Below are positions 1 to 8,509 of a stretch of DNA of 52,561 bases, in pieces. A program made the position numbers and the translations under genes. The stretch comes from Myxococcales bacterium (GTDB lineage Bacteria > Myxococcota_A > Polyangia > Haliangiales > Haliangiaceae), in NCBI GenBank assembly GCA_016794545.1, contig JAEUJX010000017.1, forward strand, positions 1-52,561. The letters run 5' to 3'. Position 1 is the first letter of the stretch. Every line of letters begins with the position of its first letter. The notes beneath the pieces were generated by a model. It did no database searches and was not told the origin of the DNA. It was given only the letters and a program-made list of their open reading frames with translations.

Positions 1-1844
1 TACGGATCGCCCGATGCGGCGAGCGTCTTCAGAATCACCGCCGCCTTGTCGAGCGCGAGCTCGCCGCGGCGCGTTGCGCCCGCGACATCGTGCGCGCGCG
101 CGAGCCGCTCGGCGGGCGTGAGCGTCCCGATCGGCGCGACCGTGGTCGCGGGCTGCACCACCTCGTAGTAGCCCGCGGCGCGATCGGTGCCGGCGAGCCA
201 CGGCGGGCAGTCCTTGGCTCCCGCGAGCGCGAGCTCGGCGCGTGCACCGACGAGGGCGCACGCGGTCGCCGCTGGAGAACGCACACAGACCGGCACCGTC
301 ACCCGATCGCGCGCGCGCGCGGTCACCGTCGGAGTGCCGCCGGCCGTGCAGCGTAGCTCGACCTCGACGACCGGCACGCCGGCATGCCGCACGACCGACT
401 CGAGCGCGCGCCCGACCTCGGGCATTCGCGCGGCCCCCCCGAGCGCCGCCGCGAAGTCCGCCGTCGTCGCGCTGCCGTTCGCGTGCGCCGTCACGTACGC
501 GCGCACCGCGGTGCGCATCGCCTCCTCGCCGACGAACCGCTCGAACATGACGAGCACCGCCCTGCCCTTCTCGTACGCGATCGCATCGAACGTCTCGTCG
601 ACGTCGTCGCCGTCCGCGATCGTGCGGTGCAGCGCGCTCGGCTCCGGCTCCGCGTCCGCCGCGCGCGCGTCCTCGAGGTCGAGGAGCAGGCGGAGCGGAT
701 CATCCCCGAACGCGCCGACCTCGGCGGCCGCCTTGTCGCCGAGGAACGTCGCGAACGCCTCCGCGAGCCACAGGTCGTCCCACCACGCCATCGTCACGAG
801 GTTCCCCATCCACTGGTGCGCGAGCTCGTGCGCGGCTTCGCGCAGGAACCGGCGCCGGTAGCCGCGGTCGGCCGCGTTGCCGAGCAGGATCTCGGACGAG
901 AACGTCACGAGCCCGGGGTGCTCCATCGCCCCGAACAGCTCGGGCACCGCGACGAAGTCGAGCTTCGCGACCGGCAGCGGCATGTCGAAGTACACCTCGA
1001 GCGTGTCGACCAGCTTGCCGGTCATCGCCACCGCATACGCCGTGCGCTTGCGATCCTTGGCCGCGACCGCGATCCGCAGCGGCACCTTCGCGCGCCCGAC
1101 CGTCCCGCCGTCGACGAGCACGAACCGGCCGACCGCGATGGCGAACAGGTACGTCGGCAGCGCGTCGATCGGCGCGAACCGGGTCTCGTGCCGGCCGTCG
1201 GGCAAGATCGTGTCGCTCTCCATCGGCGCGTTCGCGAGCGCGACCTCGCCCTTCGGCGCGACGATCGTCACCTGCCACGGCACCTTGAAGCCCGGCTCGT
1301 CGAAGCACGGCACGATCCGCCGCGCGAACGCGGCCTCCGCCTGCGAGAACAGCAACCCGTTCTGCCGGAACAGCCCCTCCTGATCGTGGTCGCTCGGATC
1401 GGCCTTGCCCGTGTAGTGCAGCTCGAGCGTCAGCTCTCCCGGCAGCTCCTCGCGCGGCAGCTCGATCGGCTGCAGGTCGTGCGCCTGCCGCTTGCCGACC
1501 ACCGCGTCCCCGCGCGCGTAGCTCGCCTTCGCGATCGTCAGCTCCTGCGCGTGCAGCCAGATCGTCCTCGTCGGCCGGTCCAGCCGCACGCGGATCGCGA
1601 CCGTCCCGGCGAACGCGTCCTTCGCCGGATCGACCTCGAGCCGGAGCGCGTAGTGCACCGGCACCACGCCCGCGGGAAGCCGGAACGTCGGCGCGACCAC
1701 CGCCGGGAGACCCACGCCACGGGGCGGGGCCACCGGTTTGCCGCCGGCGTCGGTGACCGGCGCCGGCGATGCTGGCGGACGTCCCGTCGAAGGCTCCGTC
1801 GAACCGCACGCACCGACGAGCGCCAGGACGGCAAACGCACGCAC
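1..1844 (-). CDS. M1 family aminopeptidase lipoprotein, 3' end outside window
   Basis: Zinc aminopeptidase that would trim N-terminal residues from peptides, probably anchored in the cell envelope. Reading down the minus strand I see a short lipoprotein signal ending LVGAC, the N-terminal beta domain, a GAMEH substrate-recognition motif (the family usually has GAMEN), the zinc motif HELAHQWMGN near 800-840 and the following WLAEAFA glutamate motif. The reading frame is still open at base 1, so the C-terminal domain is missing from the window. The start is uncertain: GTG at 1844 follows a TAGTTC element closely, while an in-frame GTG at 1862 would give a longer signal peptide. It is divergent from the small lipoprotein gene at 1926. 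Family membership is certain; the substrate is unknown. Confidence 0.93.
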   Translation of the reverse strand, partial: MRAFAVLALVGACGSTEPSTGRPPASPAPVTDAGGKPVAPPRGVGLPAVVAPTFRLPAGVVPVHYALRLEVDPAKDAFAGTVAIRVRLDRPTRTIWLHAQELTIAKASYARGDAVVGKRQAHDLQPIELPREELPGELTLELHYTGKADPSDHDQEGLFRQNGLLFSQAEAAFARRIVPCFDEPGFKVPWQVTIVAPKGEVALANAPMESDTILPDGRHETRFAPIDALPTYLFAIAVGRFVLVDGGTVGRAKVPLRIAVAAKDRKRTAYAVAMTGKLVDTLEVYFDMPLPVAKLDFVAVPELFGAMEHPGLVTFSSEILLGNAADRGYRRRFLREAAHELAHQWMGNLVTMAWWDDLWLAEAFATFLGDKAAAEVGAFGDDPLRLLLDLEDARAADAEPEPSALHRTIADGDDVDETFDAIAYEKGRAVLVMFERFVGEEAMRTAVRAYVTAHANGSATTADFAAALGGAARMPEVGRALESVVRHAGVPVVEVELRCTAGGTPTVTARARDRVTVPVCVRSPAATACALVGARAELALAGAKDCPPWLAGTDRAAGYYEVVQPATTVAPIGTLTPAERLARAHDVAGATRRGELALDKAAVILKTLAASGDP

Positions 1845-1925
1845 CGGCGAACTATGCCGCACTCGTCGGCGCGCTGCAGGTCCGGGGCACGGGACGCTGG
1901 TCTGCCGCTTGCTGGTCACGCGGTC

Positions 1926-2184
1926 ATGCGCCGTATCGTGTCGCTTCTCCTCGCCGCGAGTCTGCTGGCAGGTTGCACGCTGGGAGGTGCTCTGGTCGGG
2001 GGCATCTCGGCGGGGGCGCAACCCGGATCCCGTCCAGCAGCAACGCGGTAAGCGCTCGGGAGGTGAGCGCATCTTGATCGGGGCCGGCATCGGCCTCCTC
2101 GTGGACCTCTGCGTGGTCGGCATCGTCCTGTCGGGCGCGGGAGGCACGACGTCGATCGTCTCCCGCGAGGCCCCCCAGCGCTGA
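1926..2184 (+). pseudogene. Small lipoprotein, apparently frameshifted
   Basis: The first frame starts ATG at 1926 with a clear lipoprotein signal (LLLAASLLAGC) and a Gly-rich stretch, then stops after 42 residues at 2051. The next frame, from about 2015 to 2184, continues with NPDPVQQQRGKRSGGERI and a hydrophobic segment GAGIGLLVDLCVVGIVL that looks like the natural remainder. Removing one G from the run of five at about 2012-2020 would join the halves into an 85-residue protein: lipobox, short polar linker, one membrane segment. So this is either a recently broken gene or a homopolymer sequencing error. The function is unknown. Divergent from the aminopeptidase gene. Confidence 0.5.
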
Positions 2185-2689
2185 CCGACGAGCCCAGTGC
2201 ATACGCGAACTGCGTAGGTGGTCACGCAGGACGCGCGACGTCGATCCATCCGGGAACGCCCGCCTCACCAGAGCTCGTCGAGTACCTGCTCATCGCCGAA
2301 CACATCAGGTTCCTCCGCACGCGCAAACGATTGCCGTCGTACGAGCAGTTCAGTCGAACCAGCACGGCGTCGAGCAAGGTCTCGGCGATGAACGTCCCGG
2401 CGAAGTCCAGCGCGCGAGGTCGCGCCAACCCGCGGCGCGCCCGCCCGACGGATGCCCCCGCCGGGCGAGTTCCGAGCCGGCACGTCGGCGGGTCGTCCCG
2501 CACCACACGGTGACCGAGCGAGGATGTTTGAGAACGGCGGGGGCGTCCTAGGGCGAGGCAGCCGCGGGTGCGCGTGATCGGCGCAGCGCGCGAGCACGGC
2601 GTGATCTGCATGGCCTGGTCGCCGCGCGGAACGACGGCGCGGAATCTCCCGGGAGGCACTCGCGCGGTGGGGGGAGCGCGGACGGGGCG
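2185..2689. other. Gene-poor stretch with possible coding remnants
   Basis: About 500 bases between the small lipoprotein and the end of the carboxylase gene hold no convincing complete gene. On the plus strand, 2271-2360 reads ELVEYLLIAEHIRFLRTRKR and then LPSYEQF, a helical composition unlike the Arg/Ala-rich shadow frames, but there is no credible start codon and the frame degenerates before a stop at 2513. On the minus strand at about 2360-2420 the segment LDFAGTFIAETLLDAVLVRL also looks protein-like. These could be remnants of decayed genes. I see no RNA gene or strong terminator here. Confidence 0.3.
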
Positions 2690-4654
2690 TCACGCCGTGA
2701 CGACCGCGAGCAGCCTATCCGCGTCGACCTGCTCGCCGACCGCGACGTGCAGCGCACGCACGGTGCCCGCCGCCGGCGCGCGGACCGTGTGCTCCATCTT
2801 CATCGCCTCGAGCACGACGAGCGGCGCGCCCTGCGCGACCTCCTGCCCCTCGCCGACGAGGACCTTCACGACCTTGCCCGGCATCGGCGCGACGAGGCCG
2901 CCGGCGACGTGGCGCGCTCCGAGCTCGGGGAACCGCGGCTGCTCGACGAGGGCGAGCATCTGGCCCTCGCTCAGCACCCAGGCCTTCGCGCCGCGCACGC
3001 AGACGCGCGCGGTGCGGCGGTGGCCGTCGTCGGCGACGAACCACACGGTGTCACCGTCGACGCCGAACCGGGTGACGGTGGTGACCTTGCCGCCGATCGA
3101 GATCGCGACGCCGGTGCCGTCGGCCGTCGGCCGGTAGCCGACCGCGAGCTCGCGATCCTCGCCGTGCGTGTACACGAGCTGCTGATCCGCGACCGGCACG
3201 TTGCGCCAGCCCGGGGGGGCGAGCGGCTGCGCGGGCCGGCGCGCGGCGATGCCGTGGACCACCAGCGCGACGGCGGCGACGCGCAGCTGGTCGAGTCCCG
3301 GCTGCCGCGCGGCCAGCTCGCCCGCGTGGTGCTCGAGGAAGTGCGTGTCGAGCTCGCCGGAGAGGAACGCCGGGTGCGCGAGGATGCGCGCGAGGTGCTC
3401 GCGGTTCGTGACGAGCCCGGGGAGCCACGTGTGGTCGAGCGCGGTCTTCAGGACCTGCGCGGCCTCGCGGCGCGTCGGCGCGTAGGAGATCAGCTTGCCG
3501 AGCATGGAGTCGTAGTGGATCCCGATCTCGGTGCCCGCGACGATGCCGACGTCGGCGCGGATCGTCGGCGGGATGTCGACGGCGTGGAGCGTGCCGGTAG
3601 TCGGCAGGTAGTCCTTCTCGGGATCCTCGGCGCACAGGCGGACCTCGATCGCCGCGCCCTTCTGCGGCGGGGCCTCGGTGTAGCCGAGGTGCTCTCCGCG
3701 CGCGATCCGGATCTGCTCGCGCACGAGATCGAGGCCGGTCGTCAGCTCGGTGACCGGGTGCTCGACCTGGAGGCGCGTGTTGACCTCGAGGAAGTAGAAG
3801 TTGCCCTGCTGGTCGGCGATGAACTCGACGGTGCCGGCGCCGATGTAGCCGACGGCGACACCGAGCTCGACGGCGGCCTTGCCCATCGCGGCGCGCTTCT
3901 GCGCGTCGAGCGCGACGGATGGCGCCTCCTCGACGACCTTCTGGTGGCGCCGCTGGATCGAGCACTCGCGCTCCCACAGGTGCACGACGTTTCTGTGCGT
4001 GTCGCCGAGGATCTGGATCTCGATGTGTCGGGGCCGATCGATGTAGCGCTCGAGCAGGAGCGTGTCGTCGCCGAACGCGCTCTTCGCCTCGCCGCGCGCG
4101 CGCTCGAGCGACTCGGCGAGCTCGCCCTCGCCGCGCACGACGCGCATGCCCTTGCCGCCGCCGCCGGCGCTCGCCTTGACGAGCAGCGGATAGCCGATCG
4201 ACTTCGCGGCCGCGAGCAGCGCTGCCTGCGACTGGTCGTCGCCCTCGTAGCCCGGCACCGTCGGCACGTGTGCGGCCTGCGCGATGCGCTTGGCCTGCTG
4301 CTTGGAGCCGAGCTTCGCGATCACGTGCGCCGGCGGCCCGATGAACACGAGGTGCGCGTCGGTCACCGCCTCGGCGAACGCGGCGTTCTCCGAGAGGAAG
4401 CCATAGCCGGGGTGAATCGCGTCGGCGCCGGTCTTCCGCGCGGCATCGAGCAACGCGTTGATCACGAGATAGCTCTCGCGCGCCGGCGGCGGACCGATGC
4501 GCACCGCCTCGTCGGCGAAGCGCACGAACGGCGCGTCGGCGTCGGCATCCGAGTACACGGCGACCGTCGCGATGCCCATCGCGCGGCACGTGCGCATCAC
4601 GCGCAGCGCGATCTCACCGCGGTTCGCGACCAGGACCTTGTGGAGGGTTCGCAC
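2690..4654 (-). CDS. Acyl-CoA carboxylase biotin-containing subunit (biotin carboxylase + BCCP)
   Basis: Carboxylates its own biotin with ATP and bicarbonate and passes the carboxyl group to the partner carboxyltransferase at 5683. The 654 residues match the length of methylcrotonyl- or propionyl-CoA carboxylase alpha chains. Residues 1-110 are the biotin carboxylase N-domain (VLVANRGEIALRV), the ATP-grasp follows with the glycine-rich KASAGGGGKGM loop, then EVNTRLQVEHPVTE, and the last 75 residues are a biotinyl domain with EAMKMEH, the biotinylated lysine being K619. The GTG start at 4654 follows a TAGCGT -10-like hexamer by six bases. It lies 17 bases after the LysM/M74 gene. The MccB-like partner suggests 3-methylcrotonyl-CoA (leucine) or a related acyl-CoA as substrate, but this cannot be fixed from sequence alone. 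Confidence 0.93.
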   Translation of the reverse strand: MRTLHKVLVANRGEIALRVMRTCRAMGIATVAVYSDADADAPFVRFADEAVRIGPPPARESYLVINALLDAARKTGADAIHPGYGFLSENAAFAEAVTDAHLVFIGPPAHVIAKLGSKQQAKRIAQAAHVPTVPGYEGDDQSQAALLAAAKSIGYPLLVKASAGGGGKGMRVVRGEGELAESLERARGEAKSAFGDDTLLLERYIDRPRHIEIQILGDTHRNVVHLWERECSIQRRHQKVVEEAPSVALDAQKRAAMGKAAVELGVAVGYIGAGTVEFIADQQGNFYFLEVNTRLQVEHPVTELTTGLDLVREQIRIARGEHLGYTEAPPQKGAAIEVRLCAEDPEKDYLPTTGTLHAVDIPPTIRADVGIVAGTEIGIHYDSMLGKLISYAPTRREAAQVLKTALDHTWLPGLVTNREHLARILAHPAFLSGELDTHFLEHHAGELAARQPGLDQLRVAAVALVVHGIAARRPAQPLAPPGWRNVPVADQQLVYTHGEDRELAVGYRPTADGTGVAISIGGKVTTVTRFGVDGDTVWFVADDGHRRTARVCVRGAKAWVLSEGQMLALVEQPRFPELGARHVAGGLVAPMPGKVVKVLVGEGQEVAQGAPLVVLEAMKMEHTVRAPAAGTVRALHVAVGEQVDADRLLAVVTA

Positions 4655-4660
4655 CGCCCG

Positions 4661-4666
4661 ACGCTA
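4661..4666 (-). promoter_or_regulatory. -10-like hexamer TAGCGT, carboxylase gene
   Basis: Reads TAGCGT on the minus strand and ends six bases before the GTG start at 4654. Transcription starting the usual 6-7 bases downstream would begin at the start codon, so the carboxylase could be transcribed on its own as well as from upstream. Confidence 0.45.
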
Positions 4667-4671
4667 CCGCG

Positions 4672-5628
4672 TCAGCGGTCGGGCTTGAACCGCACGTGCA
4701 GGTGATCCGCGTGGTGCGGCCAGTGCCGCACGATCCCGACGAGCGTGTCCTGCCCGCGCGGGTACTGGAAGATCGCCGCCAGGTCGTCCTCGGGCGTGCC
4801 GCGCCTGCGCGCGAACTCGTAGAGCCGCTTCTGGACCTCGTAGTCGAGGAAGATGAGCTGGACTCCGGTGTCGAGCGGCGCCGTCCGCACGAACGCCGTG
4901 ACCAGCGCCCAGGTGGCCTGGAGGTCGAGGTCGGCGTCGGCGGGGGCGAATCGGTCCGGATAGCCCTCGGGCGTGGCGTGGAAGTAGAACCCGATGTCGA
5001 CGTCGAGCCCGGACTGGTGCGAGTGGTGGTCGCCGATCTTCCCGCCGCCCTGCGCCGACAGGTCGCCGATCGCGAGCGTGTGCAGGTCCGGGTAGAGCGC
5101 GCGGACCTCCGCGATCACGCGGCGCAGGTGGCCGACGACGTGCGTCGCGCCGTACGCGCGCTTCGGCCGGCGGATCTGGTACCCCTCCCCCCGCGGCAGC
5201 ACGTCGCCGTTCATCAGCTTGCCCGCCCAGGGCCGGCCGATGCTCTCCGACGGTCCATCGTCCGGCGCGTCGGGCTCCACGATGTCCGCGGCGCGCGCCG
5301 TCTTCACGACCGCCGTGCCGTCGATCACCGCGAGCGCTGCCTCGGCCTTCGCCTCGGGCGACGCATCGGCCCCCGCATCGGCTCGCGCACCGGCTCGCGC
5401 ATCGGCCTTCGCGCGCACCCGCGCCCGCGCCCGCACGGTGCACGCCGGCACCCGCACCACGGTGCCCGCGCGCACGAGCGTGTTGTTCAGGTTGTTCGCC
5501 TTCAGCAGCGCCTCGGTCGAGCAGCCGTAGACCTTCGCGACGTGCTCGAGCGTCTCGCCGCGCTGCACCACGTGCGTGCCGGCGATCGCCGGCGCGGCGA
5601 CGAGGCACAGCACGAGCAGGGCGCGCAT
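4672..5628 (-). CDS. LysM domain + M74 (MepA-like) murein endopeptidase
   Basis: Predicted periplasmic or surface peptidoglycan hydrolase that would cut D-Ala-meso-DAP cross-links. The 318 residues contain a signal peptide (1-17, MRALLVLCLVAAPAIAG), one LysM peptidoglycan-binding domain (about 18-63), a low-complexity Ala/Arg/Asp linker (64-120) and an M74 penicillin-insensitive endopeptidase domain. The M74 motif HHSHQSGLDVDIGF at 201-214 and the C-terminal HADHLHVRF carry the expected zinc ligands (H204, D211, H311 region). The ATG at 5628 is chosen because it places the signal peptide at the N-terminus; an earlier start at 5646 only adds six residues. It lies between the two acyl-CoA carboxylase genes on the same strand, an unusual position for a cell-wall enzyme. 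Confidence 0.9.
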   Translation of the reverse strand: MRALLVLCLVAAPAIAGTHVVQRGETLEHVAKVYGCSTEALLKANNLNNTLVRAGTVVRVPACTVRARARVRAKADARAGARADAGADASPEAKAEAALAVIDGTAVVKTARAADIVEPDAPDDGPSESIGRPWAGKLMNGDVLPRGEGYQIRRPKRAYGATHVVGHLRRVIAEVRALYPDLHTLAIGDLSAQGGGKIGDHHSHQSGLDVDIGFYFHATPEGYPDRFAPADADLDLQATWALVTAFVRTAPLDTGVQLIFLDYEVQKRLYEFARRRGTPEDDLAAIFQYPRGQDTLVGIVRHWPHHADHLHVRFKPDR

Positions 5629-5682
5629 CCCGAGATGGTCCCGCACGGCCGTGGCCGTCGCCAGTTTTCGGCGCGCCTCCGG

Positions 5683-7302
5683 TCAGTGGCGGAACACGCC
5701 CCAGCTCGTCGAGCCCTCGAACGGCTTCGAGTACGCCGCCGACAGCGCGATCGCGACCACCGTGCGGGTGTCGCGCGGATCGATGATGCCGTCGTCCCAC
5801 AGGCGCGCCGTCGCGAAGTACGGGTCGCTCTCCTTGTCGATCATCGACTCGGTCATCATCTTCATGACGCCGAGCTTCTGCTCGTCGACACTCTCGCCGC
5901 GCTTGGCCGCCGCCTCGCGCTGGATGATGTCGAGCACGCCGGCGAGCTGCTTGCCGCCCATCACCGCGATGCGGTGGTTCGGCCACGTGAACAGGAAGCG
6001 CGGTGCGTACGCGCGACCGCTCATCGCGTAGTTGCCGGCGCCGTAGCTCGCGCCGGTCATGATCGTGATCGCCGGCACCGTCGAGTTCGAGACCGCGTTG
6101 ATGAGCTTCGCGCCGTGCTTGATGATGCCTTCCTGCTCGACCTTCTTGCCGACCATGAAGCCGGTGATGTTCTGGAGGAACAAGAGCGGCACGTTCGCCT
6201 GGTTGCACAGCTCGATGAACTGCGCGCCCTTCTGCGAGCTCTCGGACAGCAGCACGCCGTTGTTCGCGAGGATGCCGATCGGGAAGCCGTGCAGGTGCGC
6301 CCAGCCGCAGATCAGCGTGGAGCCGTAGAGCGGCTTGAACTCGGAGAACCGCGAGCCGTCGACGATGCGCGCGATCACCTCGCGCTGATCGAACGGCACC
6401 TTGATGTCGGGGGATGCGATGCCGAGCAGCTCCTCGGCCGGGTAGCGCGGCTCCTCGACGGGACGCGGCAGCGGCTGCGCGCCCTTGCGCCAGTTCAGGT
6501 GCGCCACGATCTCGCGGCCGAGGCGGATCGCGTCCTTCTCGTCGCGCGCGAGGTAGTCCGACACGCCGGAGATCTTCGAGTGCATCTCGGCGCCGCCGAG
6601 CTCCTCGTGATCGGTATCCTCGCCGATCGCCATCTTCACGAGCGGCGGGCCGGCCAGGTACACCTGCGCCTGCTTCTCGACCATCACGACGTAGTCGCTC
6701 ATCCCCGGGATGTACGCGCCGCCCGCCGTCGACGAGCCGAACACGAGGCAGATCGTCGGGATCTTCTGCTCCGAGCGCCGGGTCAGGTCCCGGAACCCAC
6801 GGCCGCCCGGCACGAAGATCTTCGACTGGTTCGGCAGGTCCGCGCCCGCGCTCTCGATCATGGAGATCGACGGCAGGCGGTTGTGCTCCGCGATGTCGCT
6901 GAGGCGCCCGCTCTTCCACGCGCTCATCTCGCTGATCGCGCCGCCCTTCACGGTCGACTCGCTCGCCGTGATCAGGCACTCGACGCCCGACACGCGCCCG
7001 ATCCCGCCGATCATCGACGCGCCCGGCGTGTGCCCCGGCACGTCCTTGCCCGCGAGCGGGCACAGCTCGAGGAAGTAGCTGTCGCGATCGAGCAGGAGCT
7101 CGACGCGCTCGCGCGGCAGGAGCTTGCCCGCGGCCTTGTGCCGGCTCGTGTACTTCTCGCCGCCGCCGACCGTCGCCTCGGCGAGCGCGGCCTTCAGCTT
7201 GTCGACCGCCGCGCGATTCGCCGCCGTGTTCGCGGCGAACTCCTCGGTCTTGCGGTCCACGCGCGTCGCGATCACCGGATACGGCTGCGCATCTCCTGAC
7301 AC
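5683..7302 (-). CDS. Acyl-CoA carboxylase carboxyltransferase subunit, MccB-like
   Basis: Transfers the carboxyl group from carboxybiotin to an acyl-CoA. At 539 residues it has the size and the crotonase-like double domain of methylcrotonyl- and geranyl-CoA carboxylase beta chains. Visible hallmarks are [13 protein letters not shown] near the N-terminus, [16 protein letters not shown], the block [31 protein letters not shown], and [16 protein letters not shown]. The GTG start at 7302 is preceded by TACATT with a six-base spacer. With the biotin subunit at 2690 it should form an alpha6-beta6 carboxylase acting in leucine, isovalerate or isoprenoid-like acyl-CoA breakdown. An acyl-CoA dehydrogenase lies 5.5 kb away. 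Confidence 0.92.
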   Translation of the reverse strand: MSGDAQPYPVIATRVDRKTEEFAANTAANRAAVDKLKAALAEATVGGGEKYTSRHKAAGKLLPRERVELLLDRDSYFLELCPLAGKDVPGHTPGASMIGGIGRVSGVECLITASESTVKGGAISEMSAWKSGRLSDIAEHNRLPSISMIESAGADLPNQSKIFVPGGRGFRDLTRRSEQKIPTICLVFGSSTAGGAYIPGMSDYVVMVEKQAQVYLAGPPLVKMAIGEDTDHEELGGAEMHSKISGVSDYLARDEKDAIRLGREIVAHLNWRKGAQPLPRPVEEPRYPAEELLGIASPDIKVPFDQREVIARIVDGSRFSEFKPLYGSTLICGWAHLHGFPIGILANNGVLLSESSQKGAQFIELCNQANVPLLFLQNITGFMVGKKVEQEGIIKHGAKLINAVSNSTVPAITIMTGASYGAGNYAMSGRAYAPRFLFTWPNHRIAVMGGKQLAGVLDIIQREAAAKRGESVDEQKLGVMKMMTESMIDKESDPYFATARLWDDGIIDPRDTRTVVAIALSAAYSKPFEGSTSWGVFRH

Positions 7303-7308
7303 GCGGCG

Positions 7309-7314
7309 AATGTA
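7309..7314 (-). promoter_or_regulatory. -10-like hexamer TACATT, carboxyltransferase gene
   Basis: TACATT on the minus strand, six bases before the GTG at 7302. One base separates it from the oppositely oriented hexamer at 7316-7321, so the two promoters are packed back to back. Confidence 0.5.
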
Positions 7315-7315
7315 C

Positions 7316-7321
7316 TAGATT
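7316..7321 (+). promoter_or_regulatory. -10-like hexamer TAGATT, PARP-zinc-finger gene
   Basis: TAGATT on the plus strand, followed by seven bases and the ATG at 7329. No Shine-Dalgarno sequence lies between, which fits a leaderless mRNA. Confidence 0.5.
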
Positions 7322-7328
7322 GCCCGCG

Positions 7329-7877
7329 ATGGCGAACCACATCGAGGAAGCGAAGTCGGGCCGCGCCGCCTGCCGCACCTGCAAGAAGCCGATCGCGAAG
7401 GGCGAGCTGCGCCTCGGCGTCGAGGCCGCGAACACGTTCGGCGACCAGCCGTCGATGCACTGGCACCACCTCGCCTGCGCCGCCGCGAAGCTCCCGAAGG
7501 AGCTCGAGGAGGCGATGAAATCGTATTCAGGCGAGATCGCGAACAAGGTCGAGCTCGAGCAGCAGATGGCCGATGCGATCGCGAAGGGTCACGCGAAGCC
7601 CGGCGGCCTGCCCTACGCCGACCGCGCCCCGACCGGCCGCGCGCGCTGCATGCAGTGCCAGACCGCGATCGCGAAGGACACGCTGCGGGTCGCGGTCGAG
7701 CGCGAGATCGAGGTCGGCATGCAGGTCCAGACCGGCGCCGGCTACCTGCACCCCGCGTGCGTCCCCGCGTACCTCGAGGCCAAGGGCGCGAACAAGGACG
7801 ACCTGCTGGTCGGCGTCACCAACAACTCGCGGCTCGCCGACGCCGATCTCGCCGCGGTGATGGCCGCGATCGGGTAG
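7329..7877 (+). CDS. Double PARP-type zinc-finger protein
   Basis: A 182-residue soluble protein built from two copies of the zf-PARP fold, better known from eukaryotic poly(ADP-ribose) polymerase 1 and DNA ligase III, where it recognises DNA nicks and breaks. Finger 1 has C15-x2-C18, then 28 residues, then H47-x2-C50; finger 2 has C107-x2-C110, 30 residues, H141-x2-C144. Both fit the family spacing. An acidic and Lys-rich linker lies between the fingers, and there is no catalytic domain. The ATG at 7329 follows TAGATT by seven bases; an earlier in-frame ATG at 7320 overlaps that element. The gene diverges from the carboxyltransferase with 26 bases between start codons. A DNA-break-binding role is inferred from the fold only. 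Confidence 0.85.
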   Translation: MANHIEEAKSGRAACRTCKKPIAKGELRLGVEAANTFGDQPSMHWHHLACAAAKLPKELEEAMKSYSGEIANKVELEQQMADAIAKGHAKPGGLPYADRAPTGRARCMQCQTAIAKDTLRVAVEREIEVGMQVQTGAGYLHPACVPAYLEAKGANKDDLLVGVTNNSRLADADLAAVMAAIG

Positions 7878-7903
7878 AGAGTTGAGCTATTGCAGCACGG
7901 CCC

Positions 7904-8491
7904 CTATAGCCGGACGAGCACGAAGCGGTCGTGCTCCTCGGTGATGCGCTCGGCCTGCGCCGGCACGACCCAGGCCTCGCGCACCTTCACGAGCGCGTGC
8001 GTGCCGCCGCCGTTGATGTAGCCGGCCATCACGCGAAAGCACCGCCCCTTCGCGGCGGTCTGCGCGAACAGGGACGCGGCGCCGGCCTTCTTCTTCAGCG
8101 ACCAGCCACCCGCGCCGCAGGTGTAGCGATCGTTCATCCGCGTCGTCGACACCGCGACGAGCTGCGTCGCGAACCGCTTGCGCGCCTTCGCACCGTCGAG
8201 CCGTTTCAGCGCGAACTTCTTCACCGGCGCCCACGTCTCGACGTCGATCCGATCCGGCGACAGGCTGTCGGGATCCTCGGGCTGCTTCCAGTGATAGACG
8301 GCCTTGCCGTTCTCGCGAACCTCGAGGAAGAACTCGCCCCCCTGCGGACCGTTCGTGGAGAAGCCGCTCACCGCGTACCGCGTACCGTCCTCGCTCCAGC
8401 CGACGAGGGTCTCGCTCGAGCCGCGCGCCTCGCCCGCGACCGCCGCGCGCGCACCGCATACGACGGTAAGGATCGCGAACAGCGCCCGCAT
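7904..8491 (-). CDS. Secreted protein of unknown function
   Basis: A 195-residue protein with an N-terminal signal peptide (MRALFAILTVVCGARAAVAG) and a beta-rich remainder. Two cysteines in the mature part (in YTCGAGGW and GRCFRV) could form a disulfide. Phrases such as ETLVGWSEDGTRYAVSGF recall soluble, periplasmic beta-sandwich proteins but I do not recognise a family. The ATG at 8491 follows TACGAT by seven bases. It is the last gene of a minus-strand series that begins at 12840 and follows the SDR-like gene by 18 bases. Confidence 0.75.
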   Translation of the reverse strand: MRALFAILTVVCGARAAVAGEARGSSETLVGWSEDGTRYAVSGFSTNGPQGGEFFLEVRENGKAVYHWKQPEDPDSLSPDRIDVETWAPVKKFALKRLDGAKARKRFATQLVAVSTTRMNDRYTCGAGGWSLKKKAGAASLFAQTAAKGRCFRVMAGYINGGGTHALVKVREAWVVPAQAERITEEHDRFVLVRL

Positions 8492-8498
8492 CCCGTCG

Positions 8499-8504
8499 AT
8501 CGTA
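8499..8504 (-). promoter_or_regulatory. -10-like hexamer TACGAT with upstream TG
   Basis: Minus strand reads TGATACGAT, an extended -10 form, seven bases before the ATG at 8491. It could start a separate leaderless transcript for the secreted-protein gene. Confidence 0.5.
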
Positions 8505-8509
8505 TCAGG

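Noticed and set aside
90-2051. Several long plus-strand open frames over the aminopeptidase region, rich in Arg, Ala and Pro
   Set aside because: They are antisense to an M1 peptidase with intact motifs and have the composition expected from GC-rich codon shadows. Only the lipoprotein-like end at 1926 is kept.
4696-7299. 867-residue plus-strand open frame
   Set aside because: Antisense to the carboxyltransferase and endopeptidase, with no domain and Arg/Val/Asp shadow composition.
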